Shown: positions 55,726-64,000 of the stretch, one piece after another
How positions within the stretch are numbered: position 1 is the first letter of the stretch
How the letters are laid out: each line of letters begins with the position of its first letter
From: Zantedeschia hybrid cultivar
Taxonomy: Eukaryota > Streptophyta > Magnoliopsida > Alismatales > Araceae
Direction: 5' to 3'
DNA length: 64,000 nt
Assembly (NCBI GenBank): GCA_030544215.1
Contig: JARZZO010000010.1
Coordinates: 55,717,564 to 55,781,563 of the forward strand
The notes under the pieces: generated by a model
Told to the model about the DNA's origin: nothing
Databases searched by the model: none
What the model saw: the letters and a program-made list of their open reading frames with translations, nothing else
Made by a program: the position numbers and the translations under genes

Positions 55726-58031
55726 TGTAAGGACTGAGATTTCGGATCCGGTTATCGGGTCAGTTTCTGGGTCGGATCCCCTGGTTTGGGCCCTGATGAG
55801 TCAGGGGAGTGCCATCTAAATGACGTCTAAGATGCACGACGCCTTTTGAACGGCGTCTTGCTGAGTGGACGCCATTTAGTTTGGTTGTTGTTATGCCACG
55901 TGGGCGCCACGTGGGCGGACTTCGGGCCGCGAGAGTATGGCCCTTGTCGTGTCGTCTGAACGGCGTCCTTTATAGACGACGCGATTCAGAATACGACCCT
56001 GGGTTGTCAGTGTACGGTGCCGGTCTTATCGTCTGAACGGCGTCCTAGATAGGCGACGCGTTTCAGAGTTCTGTCAGTACGGCCCGTCACGCCAACTGAT
56101 AGGCGTCCGTACCTCACGACGCGTTTTATCCAGTTTCTGGTTACCCCTGCGAACCTTCCTTCCTTTCCCTCATTTCTTCCTTCCTTCTCTCTCTCCTCCC
56201 TTCCTCCGGCGATTCCGGCGACGCCTCTTCCCCCTCCATCTTTTCCTTTCACCATTTCGTCTCTCCCTCCACTCCATCGACTTCCTAACTCCCACCACTA
56301 TCACCACCACCTCCTCCGTGGCGTTTTCTCTCCGGACGGCGGCCGACGTCCCGGTGGAGTAATGACGTCCTCGGCCGTACCGGCGGCGGCGTGGGGGCGA
56401 GACAGGTTGGCGGCTTGGAGCTTGGAGGAGTTCGAGTAACCGGTAAGGTGACGATTCCCAGTGTATTTCATTAAAAACCATGTTTTCCCGCTTTGAAGCA
56501 TGTATGTTTTCCCGTTTTGAAGCATGTTTAGGGGTGTTTTTGGGGTGAAAATGCTAAGTGCATGAGATAAGAAATTGGGTATTTTAATGGGTAGTTAGGT
56601 TCTCATCCTTCCCCCCCTATGTTTCATTGCCTCTTTTGTGCTTTTTGGGGGAGAAATCCCACCTTGTGGATTGGGGAAGGCGGAAGGGAGAACATGTCTG
56701 TCGGGACTAAATGGCGTCGAGGAGCAGCGACGCCTTTTAGAAAGGCGGCGCCCACCCACGACACGATTTAGCCCCATTAACAGACTCTGTCTCTGAACTG
56801 ATGAGCGTCCAAGGACAGCGACGCCTTTTTAAAAAGCGACTTGCATGAACGACGCGTTTTAGTGGAATCATCCCGTAACCTGTCCCTGCTTCTATCGCTA
56901 TCAATCGACGAGGAACAGCGACGCCTTTCAAAAGGCGGCTACCTAAGACGACGCATTTTTAGGCCATTTTCGAGGGCCAGATTTCACATGAACCAGTTTA
57001 GGAGGCTTGAATGACATCGGCCTTGGGCGACGCGATTCAAGACAGAATCACATTAATTCATGCTATTAATATGTGTTTACACTGTTAGATAGCTCGGTTA
57101 ATTGCATGTTTAATATCGCACTCGAGGATGAGGATTTCTATATGACCGGATCGCACCGTGTTACATTTCGTGCGACTGTGGACCTAGAGTGACAGTTGTA
57201 GCGCTTTGTCACCCTGTGTCGGTGTGGGTGGGACACAACGTCGGTGGGAGCAGTGGCGGGGTGACGCCTAGTGAGAGAGGGTCACCTGGTGAACCCCGGG
57301 GTTAGCTAGTACCGGTGTCGGAGAGGTACCTGTGAAGTGTCACTCGTGCTGGGGGAAGGAGTAACCACCTGAGCCAGTTGGGCCGGAGTAACTAGCTTGC
57401 TATCCGAGGGGTTACTGTTTGGTCTCAGCGGGTCGGTGTTTTCCATTTTCGTTTGTGTGGTTGGCGTGCTTTGCCGAGACGTTGGTTGTAGACTCCTTGG
57501 TAGAATGGTTTCAGAGATATGCATGTTATATTTCAAATGCATGTGATTTATATCGAGATTTAAGAGTAGTATTTACTTGCTTACTTTACCTTTAGTTGTG
57601 TTTCTGCACTTGTGGGTGCGTGAGTGGGTGGTGGGGATCGAAGGATCCCTACTGAGTCTTTTCGTTGAGACTCACCCATGCGGTTTTCAGGTGAGGGTTC
57701 CAGGCAGGCTTAGCGATGAGTGTGCTGCTTTGAGTTGCGCGCCAGTAGCTGTTACTCCGGGGTATGCCCCGACGTAGTTGTTATTTTATTTCTAGCATGT
57801 ACGCTTAATTATTTCTTTTCAGTTGGAATATGTAATTATTTGCTGTGTCGAGTCGCATTGTAATAACTTTTAATTTTTGCACTTCCTTTTTAATTCAATG
57901 CGATGTGAATATTTAACTTAGTTTATTATTTATTTCCCAGACTTATCTAGATCCTGGTTTGGTTCCAAAATTAATGATTCGATACCCATTTAGTAATTGG
58001 ATCCCCGATTATAGGGTGGCGGGTCATTACA
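55726..58031 (+). mobile_element. Solo LTR 3 (2.3 kb) with GGCGTC/GACGCG array
   Basis: It starts TGTAAGGACTGAGATTTCGG and ends GGCGGGTCATTACA, with exact ATATG duplications on both sides (55721-55725 and 58032-58036). AGGATCCCTACTGAGTCTT lies at 57642, 389 bases before the right end, the same placement as in solo LTRs 1 and 2. It is much richer in G and C than they are. From about 55820 to 57050 it repeats GGCGTC and GACGC(C/G) words in loosely paired units. No gag-pol is present. Confidence 0.85.
55820..57050 (+). repeat. Array of paired GGCGTC and GACGCG/GACGCC words
   Basis: About eight loose units carry a GGCGTC-like word followed, 15-60 bases on, by CGACGCGTTTTAG- or CGACGCCTTTT-like words. 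Examples are near 55952-55990, 56036-56074, 56102-56130, 56710-56770, 56804-56860 and 56907-56960. The words are mutually inverted, so each unit can form a hairpin. Confidence 0.7.
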
Positions 58032-58036
58032 ATATG

Positions 58037-59780
58037 TTTATGGCTTAGCCCAAGCTTGACAGTGGATTTGACAAGTGGATCATATCTAGCGAAAAATCCA
58101 AACATTATTCCACTCAGCCGAACTATATATATATCATCAAATTACCAATGTAACCATCTCTTGTAGAAAATATTGATTTGGTTTTAGTTAGAAAAATACA
58201 TATCTTTTCATTTGATTATTATTTTATCTTAAAACACCCCATCTAAAACACACTCTTTTTGAGCTGAAAAAACAATCCTTTATACACCCATCTGACTGTG
58301 AATTGTCATAAATCCCCATTGTATAATAATTATCCTTTATATCTAAACCTTTGTGGCTTTGCTTTGGGTTAAAATCATGAACTTAAAGGGGGGTTTCATC
58401 TAAGTTAAGATGAGCCTGGGTGGGGTGGGGTGGGGGGGGGGGGGGGGTGGTTTGCTCATTATATATACATATCTAATGAGCAACACCCCCCCACCCCCCC
58501 CACAGACACATAGTTTTGACAAATAATTTTTAACTATAAAAATTGGCTTACTTGAGCTTCCTTTTTAACAGAAAAATAAAATGTGTATAAGCGAAAAAAA
58601 ATTGCACCCTAATCCAGTTAATCACATGGTTAGAGATCTTTAGGTCAAGATCAAAATATAGTAGTTCACCAATAAGATGTCTTTGGTGTCTTACGTCTAA
58701 GGACCAACCATGCCATTATGACAAAAAATCTACTGGTTGACAGTTAAGTATTATAATTATTCAGGGATTTTAAGCTGGATCAATTAAGTGAACTCATTTT
58801 CCAATGAGCACTTATAAGTTCACCTTAGTGTCTTCGCACGAATGACTATGAAGCCAATTACCTTCATCTTATAAGTAGGAGTAACATATACTAGTCTCAC
58901 TGAATATTTGATGTCCTTCTTAAAAATCTTTCAACTAAAAATAATTAAAAATATATATTTAAAGAAGATGATCTCAGTATCATGATCTCATCATGATTCC
59001 ATCTTCATTGCGTATATTTATGAATTATATTATGGGACAGTATCATCAAATTACACATAATGAATGTAATGCCTTTATTATTATTGCAAATCATGAACAA
59101 GAATATACATAAAATGTTATGAGATTGACTTGATGGACATCCATAATCAATGTCTTGAGACTAGTAGCTAGGTAATCAATTAATTCCTAATAATTCTTTA
59201 TGTACTATTAAATTGCCAATATTTGTGACTTGTGTACGAATGACCCAAACATTTATTCCTTGTGAATAGTCTCTACTTGTTGATTTTATTTAATTTACAC
59301 TAGTTACCCCCAAATAATTAACTATAAATTACATTGTGAATCAGTAACATGTCAAGCCAAGGGAGCCAATGCGAAGCAGTTCAATGTCTTTTGAACCAAA
59401 ATGTTACATAACTAAACTCAAGCATTTTGCATCTATGTTGTAGCATTTGTTCCTATAGCCATCATTAATAAGATGATTAGTAATGGCTTGGCGATTAGCT
59501 GTCACTATTATAATCATGATGGGCTCTTGTCAAACCATGCAACATGAAGGATATATTTAACTATGAGTTTCCATAAAAAGTTTTGTAAGTTCCCATGCAC
59601 ATGTCTGAATAAATGAACATTATTTTATGTTTACTTTTAAATTGCGTTTGGAGTTCCCATGCGTTATCTTCTTCATACTTTTTAGCATATGCACTAGTCC
59701 ATGCGAAGATATAGTTGGACACTATATTGTTTTCCCTTTCTTCTTATTATCTTATTGACATAAAGCAAAGGAAAAGACTT
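58037..59780. other. Intergenic, nothing recognised apart from the G/C-run hairpin
   Basis: AT-rich non-coding sequence with no gene recognised. Confidence 0.5.
58421..58502. repeat. Poly-G / poly-C hairpin
   Basis: A run of about 16 G (with TGGGG repeats before it) is followed by GGTTTGCTCATTA, a short AT spacer, TAATGAGCAACACC and C-runs to 58502. The two arms are inverted copies, so the segment can fold with G-runs facing C-runs. Confidence 0.8.
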
Positions 59781-59799
59781 GGCAGGAGGCCAAGTCAAC

Positions 59800-60930
59800 A
59801 AGCTGCAACCTGTTGCCCAGCTATGTATAACCCAGAGGGGGGGAGGCTGTGAATGGATTTCTAAATATTAGCTAAATTGAATTGTAGAATTATATAGCTA
59901 ACTAGATAGAAAAGGGAAGGAACAAGGAGCAAACACACAATGAATACATAAATTTATATTGGTTCAGTCTATCCAGACCAACGTCCAGTCCCAAGCAACC
60001 TTTTAGGAGTTCCACTATACAAGGTACAAACTCCTAGCATGTTATACAACAACCATAAGGTACGGACCCCTTGTTGGTTTAACAGAACCTCCAAAAATTG
60101 ATAGTCCTCTCTTCAACATACTGAAGAGGAAATAACCACCTGTATGCCACAGGCCAACTAGGAAGAGGAAACAACACAAAGATATAAATGCGAATACAAA
60201 AGTGTCTTAGAAAAAGTAAGTGTTCATAGATGAACACAACAAAGATCAAGAAGTCAAAACAGAAAAAAATAAAACATGCAGTTCTTGATCTTCAAACTAT
60301 CTTCCAAAGCTTTGAAGTGCATAAGTTGATTATGAGCTCTGAAAGACGTCTTTCTCTCGGATGATCTCTCAAGCGTAAAGAAGGCCCTATTGATTAGCTT
60401 GTGAAATGTCTTCTTCTTATTAGTGGAACTCTCAATTTTTCTGACTGTGTGTTCTTTTCTAATTGGTTCAGGTGCTCTCTTGTATCTTCCTTTCAAGTTC
60501 GAACTACAGGTTATATAATATGTCTTCAAAATCTGCTTCTTAGACTGCAAGATAAGATCTGTTGGAGATGAGCCTCCCGTTATGTCTAACATTTGAATTT
60601 CTTCAGAGAGACATAGAGATCTTTTGCTTGCCTGCAGTCTAGGGCACTCAAGTACAACCTCAGACTGATTGATGAAACTTTCTGTCAACGACTTGAAATA
60701 GAAAGTTACACGAAAAAGGCAAGTATGCTTTTTCTACCTTATGTGTCAGTACCGAAGAAATCTAATAATAATATAATAATTAAAATTTTTGAACAGGTCT
60801 AAAAATGTGTCAGCTATAACTGTAGATATTCTCACAAGTTGACAGTATAATACACAAAGAAAGTAAGTATAGTAAGCAATAAAAGTTCTGCCATATAGTT
60901 AGATAGATCACAAGTTTTAATGTACAAACA
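59800..60930. other. Possible LTR-retroelement remnant, unassigned
   Basis: The GAGGGGGGGAGGCTGTGAATGG block near 59835 resembles sequence I recall from plant copia-type LTR regions. The minus-strand frame at 60254-60688 (144 codons) is the longest open stretch but I recognise no domain in it. It may be the distal part of the copia element whose pol lies at 63040-64000. Confidence 0.25.
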
Positions 60931-61650
60931 TTTAGATCTTAACAATAATCGTTGAAGAAATAAGATCAATAATCGATTTAGAGACATACTTAATCAAAGT
61001 CAAAGTCGTATGCTTGGAAATATGAATAATTGAAGTGAAAGAACTTCTTAATCGAAGCCAGATATAAGGGTTAATTGATTTGTGAAGATAAAGATAATCG
61101 AAGTTCAGTTCGAATCTTAAAATTGTTTAATCCTAACGCAATAATCGATTAGACACAAGACAATAATCAACGTTATAAGCTCTGAGAGTAATCGAGTAAT
61201 CAAAGAACGTTAATCAAAGTTGTAAGTACTAAGAGTAATTGATTAATTGTACAACAATAATCGAAGTTGGAAGCGCTGAGGGTAACCGATTACAATGGTA
61301 ATCGAAGTGAAGACGGTTAATTGATTAGAGTAATAACGTTAATCGAAGTCAAAACTAAAAGACTTAATCGATTAGAGTTATAATACTAATCGAAGTCAAA
61401 ATTAAAACATTTAATCGATTAGAGCTACAACGTTAATCGAAGTCGAAACTAAAGCGCTTAATCCATTAGAGCTATAATGTTAATAAAAGTTGGTGATCGA
61501 TTAAGGCTACATTGTTAATCAATTACAGTTATGTAATCGAAAAAGGCAGAATCGATTAACTGAGATAGAACTTATAAATAAAGTGTTAATCGATTAGCGA
61601 TAAAGATTTAATCAATTTACCAGTCAAGTCTATAATCGATATGACCATGG
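60930..61650. repeat. ATCGA-rich degenerate repeat field
   Basis: Words AATCGATTA (with inverted symmetry) and TTAATCGAAGTC alternate irregularly, roughly every 20-45 bases, for about 700 bases, with links such as AGAGTTATAA and GTCAAAACTAAA. No coding frame persists. Confidence 0.75.
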
Positions 61651-62516
61651 ATCTCCTAAAATTGACTAAGTCCAGAACTGAACATGTAACAGTAAAACTG
61701 ACAGCATAAAAATAGATTAAATTAAGTTATCAAAGAAAATGTAAATAATACTTATTACTAACATTTTCATTATTTGTTATCATCAAAATATGGGAGCAGA
61801 ATAAAGACACAAATTGTTCAACACAACCAAGGCAACAGAAAGGTAACTATCCCACTCTGGTCACTAGTTAAACTGACAACTTTCTATGAGAATGGGAAAG
61901 GATTCATAGGTCACAGAAGATACATCAAGATTGATACAATGGAGTAAACAAGCATAAAGCCCAAGAATACCAACCAGACAAAATGGCTAGCAACTCTTTC
62001 TCAAGATTTCAACGTGAATGAGGAAGCTGATAAACTAAAACATGACTATTGGGTATCTTCCTAAGAGCTTCTATTTAAAGTTGATTGAGCTTCATTTAAA
62101 GGGGAAGACATTGGGGAGATGAGTTAAGTAGAAACAAGACAAACCCAACCTAGCTCCCAATAGTGAGAAGTTGAGAGAGGAAGAGAGAGCCATCAAGATA
62201 TATCCTTAGTAAGCCAATGCATTCATGAGGGCTCGAACCAGACAGTAAGGCTGAGCATGCAAGCAAGCTTGAGATTTTGCATTCAAGTCCATTGCATCCA
62301 CAACTTCTACAATAATAGACTGTACAAAGCTCTTCCATTGCAATCCACCATAGTCAAGGCTGAAGAGACCCTGTGCTTCACTCCAATCTATCTGTATTTT
62401 TAGTATTTCGTTTGTGCTTTACTTTCCTCCACCCTTAACCTACTAAAAGCCATTCTTTTTGTGAAGAACACTGTAAGCTTGAGGGTTATAAATGTGTGAC
62501 TTGCTGGTTGAGCACT

Positions 62517-62735
62517 TGGTGAGTTAGCACAAAAAATCAACTAGTATGTGGTGAGTTGGCCACCAGATCATCCACTAGTGAATGCTATTTGCAAGCAGGC
62601 CATTGGAGTGACTAGCCACTAGATCAAACTAGCAGGCTACTTGCCGACAGACCTTAGTGAGCTAACATTAGATCAACTAATAATTGGTAAGCTAGGCACC
62701 GATCAACCAGCATGTGTAATACTTAGTAAGCAGTG
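62517..62735. repeat. Degenerate short tandem repeats
   Basis: Units of about 50-60 bases repeat the order GGTGAGTTGGC, CACCAGATCAACTAG and a spacer, with many substitutions. Confidence 0.5.
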
Positions 62736-63036
62736 GAAAAACCTATGTGTAGCCTAGGGACATGATGTAGGTCTATTGAAATTGAACTAGTGTAAATCCT
62801 TATGTTCATTATGTTTGATCCTTCTTCCCCCACCTACTTCGATATTGATCTACCTGTGTTTTAATTCTATATTCATCTAGTTCTAAACATGTGAACTTAA
62901 GTTAATATATTTATCATAGTTAGACTTTTATACAACCAATATGTGCCCTTTTTATCTATCTCTATAGTAAGTTAACTCAATCTATATGTATTTAAGTTAT
63001 AACTTTATCATAATTAGTATACAACCATTCACATAC

Positions 63037-64000
63037 TTAACTCAGCTTAGTCCTGCACTTGCCTACAATTTGTGTATTTATAGCTCCTAAATTTGTCAAA
63101 GTTTGTTGATAGCATTTCTTCAAGTTTACATAAATGATTTTAAGATAATTGGCACTCCAATTCACCCCCCATGAAAGCATCATAGCTACTAAAAACTCTA
63201 GTATTTTTGGATGCCTTATTGTTCTTAAAAAAAAAAATTGCAATGAAATCATCAGAAAGGATTCTAACAAATCTAGAAGTGGAGTCCACCACATATAGAG
63301 CTATGATCAAATCTTGTAACTGAATGGCTTGCACACTAGTGTTAAAGTAAGGAATAAGCTTGGCCGCCATAGTGGAACTTGCAATAATGTTTTGCTTCTC
63401 AATACACTAGCAAATAGCTCCCACTACCATTAGAAAGATGTAGCCATATGTGGACTTCCACACATCAAGACATCTACCACAATATATGTCTGCATAACAA
63501 TGACCTCCAAAATTGCTTGATCTTTTATATGTGAGAATATAATCACTGGTTCCCTTTAAGTATTCAAAACCTTCTTGGGAGCCTTTTAATACTCTATGCA
63601 AGGTTACTTTGGTACATGTTGAACATTTTAATAGCATAGGCAATATTTAAGCATGTAAATGTTTGCAGGTACATCAAACTGCCAACCATTAATGCGACAC
63701 TAAAATTCATTGATTTAGTACATTAAAGTTCACTGAGTTTATTGCCTTTACAATGGGTGCAACATTAAGTGCACATGTTAAATCTTTATGAGACCTTTGA
63801 AATATAAGCCCTTTAAGAATGACTAAGTAAGCCTGGGGATCGATCTCTATGTATCTCAATTCCTAAAAGGTAAGAGGCATCAACCATACCCTTCATCTAA
63901 AAGTACTAGGAAAGATAATTCTTTCATCTAATAATCTAAGATCACTATTGACAAGCAAAATATTATCACACATAAGACTAAAATTGTGAACTTACTCCCT
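63037..64000 (-). pseudogene. Decayed Ty1-copia pol (RT to RNase H), runs off window
   Basis: The minus strand, across several frames, reads part of a copia reverse transcriptase near 63960-63780 (LLVNSDLRLLDER) and, near 63560-63410, YLKGTSDYILTYKRSSN then CLDVWKSTYGYIFLMVVGAI, the conserved RT/RNase H junction of copia elements. Near 63370-63140 it continues as AKLIPYFNTSVQAIQLQDLI and DDFIAIFFFKNNKASKNTR, the RNase H core. Frameshifts and stops separate these blocks, so no active enzyme is made. The element's 5' part lies beyond the right edge, and its 3' LTR, if present, should be to the left. Confidence 0.85.

Noticed and set aside
56007..56931. Arg/Gly-rich open frames in 56-57 kb
   Set aside because: They fall inside solo LTR 3 and reflect its GC-rich word array.
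60254..60688. 144-codon minus-strand open frame
   Set aside because: No recognisable domain, no start context or splice partner, and it lies among retroelement-like repeats. Not called as a gene, though a gag remnant cannot be excluded.
60930..61650. CRISPR-like spaced repeats
   Set aside because: Word spacing is irregular, words are degenerate, and the setting is a plant nuclear genome.
1..64000. tRNA, rRNA or other structured RNA genes
   Set aside because: I looked for tRNA B-box-like GGTTCGAATCC and for conserved rRNA blocks and saw none; a covariance-model search would be needed to exclude small RNAs.

Overview
The window is nuclear DNA from a flowering plant, most likely a monocot. It has spliced plant genes, one intron of almost 14 kb, and dense transposon relics: LINE, Ty1-copia, solo LTRs and many small terminal-inverted-repeat elements. 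The monocot call rests on remembered likeness of the MET1 protein to grass and palm orthologues, so it is inference. All coordinates and splice sites were read by hand.

Two complete genes were recognised, both on the minus strand. SRP9 (signal recognition particle 9 kDa subunit) has coding sequence from 23995 down to 9524 in four exons, with intron 2 spanning 9797-23682. MET1 (maintenance DNA cytosine-5 methyltransferase) has coding sequence from about 39647 down to 30276 in twelve exons. Upstream of it is a near-palindromic E2F-type site at 39742-39753. One MET1 intron is of the GC-AG type.

Layout. 1-9500: gene-poor DNA with miniature elements, a 1.15-kb foldback element (4363-5517) and three hAT-like elements. 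9524-24110: SRP9, whose intron 2 holds a Harbinger-type MITE, at least seven hAT-like elements (one nested in another with perfect 8-bp duplications) and a decayed LINE (about 16081-20177), itself hit by two small elements. 24120-30275: intergenic, with more hAT-like elements and a LINE RNase H remnant. 30276-39760: MET1 and its promoter. 40130-43350: four diverged tandem copies of a roughly 600-700-bp unit, one split by a 608-bp solo LTR. 46464-58031: three long solo LTRs of one superfamily, two of them in inverted orientation. 58040-64000: intergenic DNA, an ATCGA-rich repeat field and a decayed Ty1-copia pol fragment running off the right edge.

The most distinctive pattern is a set of about a dozen short hAT/Ac-like elements. 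They share terminal motifs and 8-bp target duplications, but each group carries a different short word repeated in both orientations through its subterminal regions (GATCGG, GGTACCGG, GAACCG, GGCCCG, CCCAAC, GGAAAC, GAGTCGG). MET1 and SRP9 are not functionally linked; they are a DNA-methylation maintenance enzyme and a protein-targeting subunit that happen to be neighbours.
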